A program made the translations under genes and the position numbers. This document shows positions 47,406 to 58,460 of a stretch of 64,000 bases of DNA, one piece after another. Source of the stretch: Gautieria morchelliformis (taxonomy: Eukaryota > Basidiomycota > Agaricomycetes > Gomphales > Gomphaceae); the NCBI GenBank assembly GCA_015179125.1, contig WHVA01000010.1:495400-559399 (forward strand). Reading direction: 5' to 3'. The notes beneath the pieces were generated by a model. The model worked only from the letters and a program-made list of their open reading frames with translations, did no database searches and was not told where the DNA came from. Position 1 is the first letter of the stretch, and each line of letters opens with the position of its first letter.

Positions 47406-49529
47406 CGTCACAAGGTCGCTCGCTCCACCTCACGCTTCATCCTCTCCTTCTCCCCATCTTCCACGCCATCGAGACCTTCAGCCTCTTTTATCAATCCTTT
47501 GATCTTCTCACGACCTTTCCTTTGCATTTTTCGATAAGTCTGCTCTTGATCTTCGCGACCCGCTTCACCTTGCCATCCGTGCAGAACATGAGTTCCCACA
47601 TCTTCCGCAGCTCCGCTCGTCGCACCGTGACTGAAAAAGATGGCTCTCATACGTTCCGCGGGTTCGTAGCATTGTAGATGCCCGTGACAAAAGGACGCGT
47701 ATGCGCAAGTCCGTTTACAAAGCGGAGAAATTCGCAAGAGTCTGAAGGTGTGCTATCCTTTGCTGTCGGCTTGGCCTGCTTAGGTTGCTATCTTTATGAT
47801 TGCCCCGAGAGCATCGGCCATGCTGGAAACATATTCCATGATTAAATTGTTCTTGCGAAGGCAGGACGGTGTCGTTGATTAGGTAGAAGGCCGAAAGTTC
47901 ATGGAATGTACGCATCACATTTCCCTGTTCGCTTTGCCACGTCCAAACTTTGACGTCTTCCCTGGAGAGTGTCGATCACCCTCACCTCCACATAGAGGTG
48001 GTTCAGTTTCAGTTCGGTCTTTGTCATATTCGCCTCATCTCTCATCTGCGCCGGAGAGAAGTTCATCGACTGCGGTCGAGTTCTGTAGATGGCATTGAGG
48101 TCCACGGAGTCAGGAGCTTCCACGGATTCAGCACGAGACATACGCACTTTGAATTTGGTGGCTGGGTGGATGCACTTTTGTTGAACCAGCGTGGTCCTCA
48201 AGTTCACTCTCGACGCCTGCTTCGGTGCGTTCCTCGAGCATTCGACGCTTTCGGCCAGGAGCTATATGTTCGCTCACCGCGGCTTCACCTGCCTCGTCTT
48301 GGGCTTTGCGTTTCTTGCCGGGCTCGAGCTTGGAAACAATGGCGCCGAAATTCTCAAGAGCCACCTCCTTATCTATATCCTCTTCAAGGGTGTGGGTAAA
48401 GGATAACAACATAGCTGCAAGAGTATTTGAGTGCAGATCTGGTGCAAAGCTGTATCACTTCACCACTTCGTTTTCCTCTGCTGACTGGCTTGGCGCATCT
48501 TTTGTATCCATATGGCCTTCCGTTTCGTCGCCAAAATCCGGCTCCCCTCAACCGTCCAGAACATCCATAAATTCGTCGCTATTCCCATAGAGCTCTTCAC
48601 TATCAGCATCGACGTCAGGATCCTGACCAGACTGGCGCTCGAGGGCATGTTCATCCAGGTCTACTTCGGCGAGGCGCACATTTGTGGTCAATGCTGAAGG
48701 TCAAGATCGGGTTTTCCGACAGTCTGTAGCGAAATAGGTATTACAGAAACATTGAATACAAAATAAAAACGGGGTACCTTCTTTGAAAATGAAGACCCAG
48801 CAAAGCGGTCTTCGTCGCTTTCCTCGAAAGCGTTGTCACTCTCAATTTCCTCGTCGTCCTCACTGTTGACGACATCATCACCATCATTTCCCGTGGTCAT
48901 AATGCATGCTCTTAAAGCGTCCCGATAGAGCTTTCGTCCATACCCAACACCAGGTGCAAGGCCACCCCGGGGTTAGTCACGCGTTATAAGCCGTGTGACT
49001 AATGTGTGTATAACCCAAAGTTATAAACTCCTGACTTTGCCCCCGTGCCCTAGACTCGAGCCTACGCGAGCGACGAAGTTCAGCAGAACTCCCGCGGAAA
49101 CGCGATTGCGGAAGGTAGCGTATAGTGATAATAACATACAGAAACAAGAGAAGACAGAGCGCAAGGCGAGAGAGCTGTTTTCATCAGACGCGTCAGGTCA
49201 CGTGTGTTCCCTGACGCGGGCCGGGCAGGTGCGGAATTCGCCGGGTGTGAGAACGGTCCTATTTACTGTGAAGAAAACAAAAATGGATCACTAATCAACA
49301 CTTCGAGTCCATGCTTGGCCTGGCAAGTACATAAGGGTCTTACATGTTTGAATTCAGCATTGATGATATATTCTAGCGGGACAGAAAATTTCGAAGCTAG
49401 TCAAACAGTGGGTGTACATTACTGTGACATCATGCATCTTCCGAGCCCTATCGATAACGTCCGGGCTCTGGAATATAAACATAGTCCGGAGCGTCCAAAT
49501 TTTGTGCATGAAAGCATTGTATCGACATT

Positions 49530-51827
49530 CTATGTCTGACCGCCTCGACGTCCCATGCCCAGGAGGGACAAATTCATCCCTGGCTTATTCACCTGTGGTC
49601 CCCGCAATCTGGAAGCGATGCAGTACAGTATATCAAAGACAAAAGAAAGAGGAGTCACTACCACTCACCACATTCCCATGCACCCCCCAGCTCACGCCCA
49701 ACCCAAACATAATCCATCCCAAAACGACAATACCCACAGATGTCGCAAGCAGAGCCCACGCAAGCCGCGAATGGCTGGGGCGCAGCACCTTAAGGTCGTG
49801 CTCGCGTTCTGCCAGCGTCGTTGCCTTGTTTCCTGACGCGTCACCGAGTCCGTCGAGTCTGCAGATCTCACGGCTAAGTCGGCTTGGTGTGACTTGGGCG
49901 AGGCGGGCGGCTGGGAGGATGGTCCACCACGGGGTGCTCATGATGAGGAGTGATCCGGAGATCGCGACAGAAATAAAGGCATAGGCGAGCCAGAGGGAGA
50001 TGGCGCCTGTGTGGGATAGTAGGGACAAGGGGAGGTGTTTTTGGAATTACAAGGGTAACATAGACGAAATGCGGAAGGTGAGGGTAAGCAAAATGCTGGG
50101 TACTTGTGGGAGACAGCAGACTAACCGTCGAGAGATCCGTGAGAGCTGTCTTGTATCTTCCCGGCGGCGGTGGTAATAATTACAATGGAAGCTTGTACCA
50201 CGGATTCTGTGGCCCGGGACGCGGGTCAGCTGTGAAAACCAGGCGCGGGGTGGGAGGGTGCACGTCGACGCACTTTTAATGGCAAACGCTGTAGCGAAAT
50301 AGCGAGGGTCAGGAATAACGTTACGAATGATTTCGACTTGAGGGGCAGGGGTGAAGCACTTTAGTTGGCGTATAAGCAGGGCACTTCTTAAACACGGGCT
50401 TAATCAGAAAGGAATATACTTGCCTGTGCGAGGGCGTAAAAGACATATGCAGCGACAAATGTGGGTAGGGTATGGCTGAATTTGAGGAAGAGCATTGAGA
50501 TAAGGAACGTGATGCTTGACAGGAATACTGAAAGTGAGGCAAACGCTGCCTAAATACATCTCAGCAAACGAAACGAGGTACGCACGGAAGGAAACACGAT
50601 GTCCGACAAAGTCTATCCATACGCCGAGAAAGGGCGTGACGCCGATGGGGAGGAGAAGATACATACTAGATACCCAGCCACCGACGACAGCACCTTTTTT
50701 TAGGCGCTGCTGTGCAAATTGACTTTCCGCGCCGCACGTGAGTAATATGTATTGTCTAGAAGACAAGCCATATATGAGACTTACGTGGAGATGGACACAA
50801 AGCTCTGCACGCCCGCGTTCTCGAAGACGGCGAATGCAACGATAACCCAGAAGGTTGTGCTAAGTCGTCTGATGGCCGTAAGGCTGAAGACACGGCGCTG
50901 CACGACGCCCTGGTGGTGTGTGCCGTCTGTCTGGTCAGTGACGTGGTAGTGGGAACGGAGGAAGCGGTCAAGGAAAACGAGGCCGATTGCGCAAAGGAAA
51001 GAAAAAAGGGAGATGCACGCGCTGATCCAGAGGGACCATGCGTACGAGCCAAGGTTGGATGTGATAACGTTGGCGGTGGATTGGCCAACGAACTGGCCGA
51101 GATTTGCAATAGACCAGACCATCTGGAGAGTAAATGTTAGCTGCAGAGTTATGTTGACATGTATGCAGGGACTTGCCCCGATGGAGAATGCCAACCCGCG
51201 GCCAGGAGCAAAGTACGTAGAAAAGATGCGGTGCTGGGCATTGTCGAGGCTGCCATCACCGACGGCGGCGATGACCTTTCCGACAACGAGGAGCGCGAAA
51301 CTGTTCAGGTGGTTGGTCGCTGCTCCGGCCATGACCATGGAACCGGCAAGGTGGAAAAATGCCAGGACCACAGAGAGCGATGCACCACCCCATTTGTCGA
51401 TTGCGAAGCCGAGAAATATACAGAGGACGGTGTTGACGAGGTTTGTTACGGCGACGAGCGTAGCAAATTGAGAGTTGTTGATGTGGGTATTCTTGATAAT
51501 GGTCGTTTTGAGCGCAACAATGAGACCCTGCGTTACGTTAGTACGTTCACTAGGATATTAGTATGCCTGCAGAATCTGACTTACGTTGGACCAATGATTC
51601 CCAACTACGACGGGGTGGTTATGCTATGGACTGAGATGCATATTCAAGTACTTACAGCTGCACAAACAGGTAAGAATGATCATGCCCAGTCTCCACTGGG
51701 TGGGGAGCTGGGGCTTTCTTCCACCTGGGGATGGAATGGAAGCGGCTGACTTGCTTTTGCTGTCGTCACCGTAGCCAAGCTGTTCGGGTGTGTCCCGTCC
51801 AGCAGTATTCATCGGAAGAATGGCCAT
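49530..51827 (-). CDS. MFS transporter, MFSD1-like
   Basis: A spliced 12-helix transporter begins at ATG 51827. After a 45-residue cytosolic N-terminus come CLCSFGNHWSN, then GLIVALKTTIIKNTHINNSQ with NxSQ before helix 2, IFLGFAIDKWGG, and LLVVGKVIAAVGDGSLDNAQ in helix 4. The central helices read NLGQFVGQSTANVI and FWVIVAFAVFENAGVQSF. The C-terminal half includes LLPIGVTPFLGVWIDFVGHR and VIITTAAGKIQDSS, then a long hydrophilic loop and a final helix. This layout matches MFSD1-type and related fungal general-substrate MFS proteins, which in animals sit in lysosomes and carry dipeptides. Exon 2 (TTGGGAATCATTGGTCCAAC) is only 20 nt. One intron near 50420 appears to be GC-AG. The end at 49530 depends on a last short exon after 49613 and is less sure. 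Confidence 0.75.
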
Positions 51828-52095
51828 GGGTTTGATACAACGGGGCAGGAGCCAGTGCCCACAGCGTTGCTTTTACCTTGCGAGGGTAACCGTCCGTCTG
51901 GGTAGCAATCTTATCTGATTTGGAGCCTTTCAGACTACTTATATAAAGCGGGAGGTGTAAACGCCGTTATCAGATTGGTGATAAGAGATGGCCCTGGGCG
52001 CTTGTGCTGGTTCTATCCACTAACGGCTACTGTACTTCACCGGTGACCGATGGTACGGTGCCCGACTGGGCTCAGGTCTATTTCACTTTAGCTAT

Positions 52096-52195
52096 GTGAT
52101 ATTAAGATATTGAAAAATACTTACGACGATCGGTTTTGACCAGGGGTGCCTCACATGGGTCGGGCACCGTACACGTGACACCGGCACGCTGCGAG
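52096..52195 (+). repeat. Left terminal inverted repeat, copy 2
   Basis: GTGATATTAAGATATTGAAA opens the repeat, which pairs with 60413-60314. It shows no clear similarity to the ends of copy 1. Confidence 0.8.
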
Positions 52196-52237
52196 CCGTT
52201 CGACGCGTTCCAAATCTGACTTCTGGCCTGGGGTCCC

Positions 52238-52280
52238 GCGTCTCAGACAGTGGACACTTTTTGGCCACTGTCTGAGACGC
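52238..52280. repeat. Perfect hairpin, 16-bp arms
   Basis: GCGTCTCAGACAGTGG (52238-52253) and CCACTGTCTGAGACGC (52265-52280) pair exactly around an 11-nt loop, just inside the left end of copy 2. Confidence 0.95.
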
Positions 52281-52608
52281 ATTAGTCTACCTTCTGGCCT
52301 GGGCTCCCTTACCGTTGAGGCCTGAGGACTCGCTCGACGTTGCTCTCGGCGACTGGGCTCAGGTATATTTGAGGTACGCTGTGATACTAAAAAAGGACGT
52401 TATAGGAACTTGTCTCATTGCAAGTGTAAGGTCGAGCGAGTGCTCCCTTACCGGTGAGGGCTCGCTCGACCTTGCTCTCGGCGACTGGGCTCAACTACAT
52501 TTTAGGTACGCTATGTGATGTTATAGGAACATGGCCGATCAGGGGCCGTCCCTGGTCATCTAAATTTATCGGTAAGTTTTCACTCGCAAATTCTCCCGTT
52601 TGTCCATC

Positions 52609-55380
52609 ATGCAGTGTGACGGCTGTGGACAGATATTTGACCAGAACAACGATCCAACTGTAAAAACCTGCGCAAAATGTGACAAGCTATCCAAAGCCAC
52701 GTTTGCTGAGCAGAAGGAGGAGATTAAGGTGAGCTAGAAGTACCCTGCCGTGTTCCTGTAGGCTAACATCGCATGCCGCGCAGAAAATGCCGCAATGCAC
52801 AGGGTGCGGTGCGGTATATTTGAACTTACTCGGCACACGTTGTGGCGCTTGCGAACTGGTGACAAGTGAGTGGTGAAGTAGTCGGTATGCACTTGACTGA
52901 CTTTATGGATAGATAGCAGCCAGTCAACCATGGCGGCGGCTTCCACTGCCGTTATGTCAAGGATGGCTTCGCATCAGTCGCAAGCCACTAATTTCCGTGT
53001 CAATGTTCCTGCTAGGCAGTCACCCAACCTGGGACTTAGAAATGCGGCGCAGGCTCGGAACTCGAATCAGGCCATTCGTGAGGCAAGCAAGCAGCCCAAC
53101 ATTTCGATTGAAGGTACATTATGGATTTATCCTAGGCATGCTGTGAAGAAGCCTCAGCAGGTGCGTATCTCTCTGTGCTTTGGATTACTCCTAAATTCAG
53201 AGCATTCCTAGATTTCACATCCCGGCTCCAGGCATGTGGTGCCATATACCACACCAGCCACGGAGGCTCTTGCCGGGTTTCTTGCAGAATTGCGCAAGGA
53301 TTATTCAACTGTGCCGTGTGATGATATGGAGGAGCGTCAAGCAATCATGGATTCCATTGCAACGTAAGTCATTGATTTATGGGCCAGTTAGTAACTGATT
53401 GTCTTTGAAGATACGGGCCGCATACGACACTTCGTGTACAGAAGGACAATACGTCATTGTCTCCCCTGGTTGTGACAGCCCAGGATTCAACAATACGTGC
53501 ACTACACAGTCGGTTGTCACAGATTGACGATATTTCCAAAAAAGATGCCACAGGTAATAAACTGACTGTGAGGGCAACACTAATGATGAAGCCACAACCA
53601 AAAGATACTTAAGGAGATAAGAGCCGATACTAGGACAATGACCAACTGTGTAGTGGGTATCCTCAGTTTATAACTCTACCAACGATAGATACATGGGGAC
53701 TTGCCTGTGTAGTGGGTATCCTCAGAGATCAAGCTGAGGAAACGCCACCACACGGGCTACAGTCTTATAGCGCTGGCAAGGCTTACATAATAGGGAAGAC
53801 GGAAACTTGTAGAAGGTTACGGAAAGCGATGGAAGGTCGCAGAAAGTGATGGAATGTCACGGAAAGTGACGGAAGGTTATAGAAACTGACGGAAGGTTAT
53901 GGAAACTGACGGAAGGTTATGGAAACTGACGGAAGGTGACGGAAACTCATGGAAGGAAATAGAAACTTGTGGAAGGAAACACGTGAACCCTGACACTGAC
54001 TCTTCATGCGTATACATGGGCACCATGGCTTGGTGCTAAAAGAGGACGGGATGTAAGTCACAGTGTAATGAACTGGCTGGACTGTCTGACAGATTACTCC
54101 CTTAGCTCTTTGAAGAAGACGGGGAAGACGAAACTGGTGATCATGATAGTATTGGATCAAAGCGTGTCATTCCATCCAGCTCAAGAACACTTCGTGTAAG
54201 CCCTCGCCGTGGACGTGGCAGTAGCCAAGCCCTTTCTCAGCCTTCTTCTTTAACTGAATATTGGAGCACGTATAATGCTGCACTTGCTGCACCCTCCCTC
54301 AATCTTCCCTTGTCCACTTTGCGATACAATGCATACCCTTTCTGCCGTGTCACCTGGAAAACTAGCACGTTTGGACAGGTTGAACTGGTATATGGATCAG
54401 CTCAAGAACTCGTTCTAGTAGCTAATGACTGGACCTCACACTGCTACCAAAGTGCACCTCGCGGGGGATACCTTGGCCGCGGAATTGAGAAATACGCATT
54501 TCGGGTGAGTCGTGGCGTGTGATGTGTAGTAATGCATTGATGTATCTATTATCAGGGCCGAGTTGCCGAGACTGAACTGGCCATCTTCCAGATCAATCCC
54601 CTCTCCTCACTGTTTATTATGTCAAATGATGACAATCAAGAAAGTCTGTTGTGTGCCTTGACCCACCTAGCCACTGGAGATTATTTCATGGAATCTTTCC
54701 ATCGCTGCGCTGAAGCGTGCAACGTACAACTTCCAAGTGAGTTGTCCAATTGTATCTGCTTGCTAGTGCATCCCTAATGTCTATTTAGGGATACGGTTCA
54801 ATGCAAAAGGGGCCTTCCTTGGTATGGTAGACCGAGACCGGATCAAGCCACGGCCTCACACAGGGGTTGACAACTGTCTTTGCAGCATCCTACATTCCTG
54901 GCTGCCCCCCTCTTGCAGGGAGAGTTCCGAAAATACTCTGGATCCAAACGTACCGGGCGCAATGGCAAAACAGGATATGGGGCAGCTGTGGATGCTTTTG
55001 CGCATCATACCGTTATTGACAGCAATAAACAGGTCCTTCTGTGTGACCTTCAAGGTATTCTAACTGAAGATGAATTCGTCTTATTTGACCCACAAGTACA
55101 CATGTAAGTGGTTTGCTCAGAACTGCTTTGAGGCTTATCTCACTTTTTGAAATGCAGCGCCCAGAAAACCAACTCGGGTTCTAGTGCCATCAACACGTTC
55201 CTGAGGGAACATGTGTGTAATCACATTTGCATGGTTTTGAAGCTGCCGGCACATGCAAGATCTTCAGCAAGTGAAGAGCATGCTGAAACGGCTGCACAAC
55301 CAAGACATGGGGCTTTGAGAATTGAAGACCTGTTCGTCACACTGTATTGTACTCCGAGCATGACTGACAACATCCTATAG
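52609..55380 (+). pseudogene. Alpha-type protein kinase of transposon copy 2 (one frameshift)
   Basis: Exon 1 (52609-52728) and exon 2 (52784-52865) encode zinc ribbons: CDGCGQIF...CAKCDKL and CTGCGAVY...CGACELV. Exons 52913-53160, 53212-53363 and 53411-about 53567 form a middle region colinear with copy 1 (QATNFRV...GTLWIYPRHA, VQKDNTSLSPL). After a 538-nt intron comes the catalytic part: LVANDWTSHCYQ, GGYLGRGIEKYAFRG, EFRKYSGSKRTG, AAVDAFAHHTVIDSN, VLLCDLQGIL, LFDPQVH (the alpha-kinase DPQ-x-H motif), and finally SSAINTFLREHVCNHICMVL with the alpha-kinase zinc signature. Between TGVDNCL (about 54880) and QHPTFLAAPLL the frame changes by one base relative to copy 1, and the only intron that could repair it would be 20 nt. 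The gene therefore looks recently inactivated. Stop at 55378-55380. Confidence 0.8.
53795..53985. repeat. GGAAR-rich minisatellite in a kinase intron
   Basis: The sequence is built from GACGGAAGGTTATGGAAACT-like units with a 21-bp period in the centre (three clean copies at about 53889-53950) and looser GGAAAG/GGAAGG units around them. It lengthens the host intron to about 538 nt. Confidence 0.85.
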
Positions 55381-55399
55381 TGTTGACAATGAATCAACG

Positions 55400-56480
55400 T
55401 GATTGTAGGAGCTTGAGGGTTATGAAAATGTACATAAAACAAATTGCGATTCAGCTATTCCTTCGAGTACAAAGTTAACTAAAAGGCCACGAAATATACA
55501 AAAAAAATTATAATTTGTAATTATCGCACACCCCGGACTCCAGATAACGGTCCACCTTTATGTTGACAATGGCGGGGGAGGGGCCGCGGAACAAATTGAT
55601 GAGTGGACCATAGCCAGGTGCGTCCGCCGCAAAGTTGATGTAGGACTATACAGTGTTTGAGACCTCTAGCCATATTTCAAGGGAATGCGACACGTACCCT
55701 GTATTGGAGCAGAGGGTCAAATCATCCACTGCAATGAGATAGTGGTTAGATATGCTCCAGGAGTGGAAAAGTGTTACGTATCGAGATTTCCACTAAGTCG
55801 GAACTGGAAAGGACAGCGGCTTCAACTTATAGGTTGCGCCCCCAATGAACTATCGTCCTAAGTATTTCGGAACTGAGTCGGAAGTCAGAAAGTACTGAAC
55901 CAAAGGTTGGTCGGAACTTGGGTTGGGGCTGAGGCGGAAGGCGGAAGACGGAAGGCGGAGAGGGAACTGATATCTTGCTAGACTCGCTGTGCTAAGAACA
56001 GGAGATGGAGCGAAGGAAATCAAGTATCGAAGGTGATTATCTGATTGCAGAAAGAGAGACATACATGACAGGCTTTTTATACAAAGAGCTGAGACAACAG
56101 GTAATGATATGGTACTAAGCAAATTCCGGAGGAAGCGGAAGTCGAGTAGACAATGCGTGGGAACTAACTATTGGGAACAATGGGACTACAAGGGGGGTTC
56201 AGGGTAAGGTAGAACAATGGCAAAGAACAAGGGGTCGGGAAAACATATCTGACAACGAAACACAAGGAGGGTCGGACATATGGTCTTGATGAACGGTAAG
56301 GTGGGTCCGGTGGGTCCGAGTAATAGAGTCGAAAGAACAAGGAAAATGTACAAGGGGCGGAATGTCGGAAATATCGGAGGGGCGGAATGTGTTGCGGAAA
56401 TATCGGAGGGGTGGAAAGGTGTGGCGGAACTGAGGGTCGGAAGTCGGAAATGGACGGTCGTAACAAAAAGAACCGAAACA
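55400..56480. other. Filler sequence inside transposon copy 2
   Basis: It includes a GGCGGAAG-type purine-rich run at about 55930-55960 and GGAGGGG-rich stretches at about 56355-56445. No gene was supported. Confidence 0.4.
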
Positions 56481-57345
56481 GACTTGTTGATCGTCAAGGC
56501 ACTGACAACAATTTTCTCCGCTATGAGTTGGCCAGCGTCGATATTTGCATTCTGCTCGTCAAAGTACGTCACAAACGCTGGCCCGTAGTGGCCTCTAGGG
56601 AAGAACAGCACGGCGAGGATGCGTGGGGAGGGCTGTGTTGGCGAGTAGTTGCGGAGGGTTAGGGTTGTCGTGGGGATGGGGTGGGGTGTGTACTCTGCCG
56701 CAATCCATGTGGCGACGCCCGTCACCGTCAGTGCGCGTCGGCTTGCTTGGCTGCCCAATGACTAAAATGTCAGTCAGCCACATGCTTCTCCGCTCATCTT
56801 CGAATCAAAGTATCATACCGTATGGGTCCAAGGAAGCACAGTCATAATGGAGGGGATGAGAGAACTCGTGAATGGACCGGCTTGAGAAAGTCAGTTGACG
56901 CTGGTTCGAGGGAGTCGATGATTTCAATTGGAACATTGCACGTGATCCTACGCGAAGACGAGGTCCTGGTGCTGGTTTCAGAGACTTTACTGACTGGCGA
57001 AGAAGAGAGTGGTGGGACTGAGATCGGCTCTTGCTGAGTTCACTAAGTTTTATGCAGGAGAATCCTGAACTCGTGTGCTCACCTTGCCTGGCATTTGATT
57101 TGACGCTTCCCGTCGACACTTTTGGACCGTCGCTAACTCCGCCTTGATGGACGTATTTTCAGGTTCAGTTTTTAAGGCTTCGAGTAAGTCTCGAGAAACA
57201 AATTAGTTCAACAGTTGGAAAAAATTCCACAGCCTTAGCATAGTGACTTACCCTTCTCTGCTTCAGGTAAGCTCTCCGAGGCTATCCTAGCTTGCGCCCT
57301 TCGGAAAAGAGCTTTCACATTCTTGTCATCCAGGCTCAGCCTGTG
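56480..57345 (-). pseudogene. TPR-domain gene fragment carried inside transposon copy 2
   Basis: On the minus strand, LDDKNVKALFRRAQARIASE (about 57340-57280) and, after a 70-nt intron, LLEALKTEPENTSIKAELAT form the end of a tetratricopeptide-repeat domain of the type found in immunophilins and Hsp90 co-chaperones. A Ser-rich region (SVPPLSSSPVSKVSE) follows. In a third frame comes SRRALTVTGVATWIAAEYTP and YGPAFVTYFDEQNANIDAG. The frames change at least twice and the 5' part of the TPR domain is missing. I do not know the parent gene. Confidence 0.55.
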
Positions 57346-57499
57346 CGTATGCGTATGCTGCTAGCTGGGTGGATTCTGTTAATGGATGATGTCATCTTTA
57401 ATGACATTAACAACCCGGAGGCGTCCAAGCAGTCGCAAGGTAATTTCAAAATTTGTTGCAGAGTCCCTGACTGACGACAAGCACACGGGACAGGTATGT

Positions 57500-58195
57500 G
57501 CTTACTTATGACCGTCAAAGAGAATGATTTTCTTAATGGCACCCTATTAGCACCCTGTGGCATTGTCCTCAAAGTCCGCGGTGAAGGCGCCGCCTGAGGC
57601 ACTGGAGGCACTGTTTTCATCAAAATCTAATCCCACACGGCCGCCTGGTAAGTCGTCGTTGGGGGACCTTTGGGTCAAAGCTAACATAGCATCATCTATT
57701 TTAGGCAGCACCTTGGCCAGACGTGCAAAGCCTTTTCAGAAGGATCAAGGAACATCGGTGGAAGTCCTGTGCGTTGTTTTATTACGGCGATTTGCCTCAG
57801 CTCACATCTTTGTATGACAGCCATCACCACCCGTCAGATACAGCATGGCCGTTGCCTCAGGAGCCACATAGGACGCGCGATCACGTCGACTCGCCACACC
57901 CTACCGTGCCAGCTGACACCACGCTCACGGGTAAGCAATAAGGCAAGCCTACTTTACTCCTAGAGCAGACATCGAAGCCCGAAAAAGGCAAGGGCGTGGA
58001 CCCTCTCGAGAGAGGGTGGCCAGGAATGTTCAAGGATAGGCTTCTGAACACTCAGGTACGCCATGCTTGTTCCCCACTATGCGGATACGAGCCAGGGATG
58101 GAGTTGACACTCGAAAGAGGACATCGGCTCCTCTCTGTCTATGGATCTGCTCGTAGCCGCTGTATACCATTACTCACATTCTCTGATGTCTAGCA
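57500..58195 (+). repeat. Dispersed repetitive family, copy D (inside transposon copy 2)
   Basis: SKSAVKAPPEALEALFSSKS (57566-57625), GDLPQLTSLYDSHHHPS (about 57790) and GKGVDPLERGWPGMFKDRLL (about 57985-58050) match copy B (40.9-39.8 kb, opposite strand) nearly residue for residue in the same order, with the same introns. It is the best-preserved version in the window. Confidence 0.75.
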
Positions 58196-58460
58196 TGCTG
58201 AAGTAGCAATTCAAGCCGTCCAGCTTCAGCTTTTCGGGCTAAGGGTATGGTCAGTCTAGAACGGCTTGGAGACGGCAAAACTTTTGACATCTGGCTTGGA
58301 CCACGCCAGGTCGTTGATTGTCGGGATCGACACATATTCTTGTCTATGGTATGGGTCACCGAGCGTGAATAATACTGTGTATTGTGACAATTTGTCTTCA
58401 GCCCTCTGGATGAGGGTAAATATTATTTGAAAAATGATACAAAAGTTGCATTCTTTCGGT

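Larger units (their letters stand above)
43629..48962 (-). pseudogene. Relic of UTP14 (U3 snoRNP, 18S rRNA processing), split by an insert
   Basis: Blocks typical of Utp14 occur in the right order on the minus strand. At about 48840 there is SEDDEEIESDNAFEESDEDRF; near 48560 MDVLDG, a stop, then GEPDFGDE; at about 48230 RRMLEERTEAGVESEL; at about 48055 KTELKLNHLYVE; and at about 47600 ELMF...VKRVAKIKS, then in another frame GREKIKGLIKE and MKREVERATL. About 2.1 kb of other sequence follows, then KNTGKLAKALKGMG and EIEEMLERGEVLRGKIQGD (45265-45130), VEISMDDVLELPS (near 44300), PLGTEWNT..RVGFQ.QTL (about 43790) and TVIDPIGKLF ending at 43629. Frames change repeatedly, there are stops (for example TGA at 48548-48550), and the 5' end is missing before GRKLYRDALRA. 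Utp14 is an essential DEAH-helicase partner in 90S pre-ribosomes, so an intact copy must exist elsewhere. Confidence 0.8.
52040..52530. repeat. Three subterminal direct repeats
   Basis: GACTGGGCTCA followed by a T-rich stretch and ACGCT[AG]TGTGAT-like sequence occurs at about 52060, 52350 and 52484, each preceded by a CCGGTGA/CCGTTGA motif. They lie at the kinase-side end of transposon copy 2 and just outside it. Confidence 0.65.

Noticed and set aside
52096..52195. Homology between the terminal repeats of copies 1 and 2
   Set aside because: Both contain TACGGTG, but in copy 2 the motif points outward and the flanking bases do not align, so I do not claim common ends.
53411..53990. CRISPR-like array
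   Set aside because: The repeats in the kinase intron are short, contiguous and purine-rich with no spacers; it is a minisatellite in a eukaryote.
54880..54900. A 20-nt intron restoring the copy 2 kinase frame
   Set aside because: GT...AG ends exist, but 20 nt is far below the minimum for spliceosomal introns in fungi, and copy 1 encodes protein across this point.
56186..56480. C-terminal extension of the TPR-gene frame
   Set aside because: The residues after VSALTINKS are Pro/Ser/Thr/Phe-rich translation of a purine repeat on the other strand.
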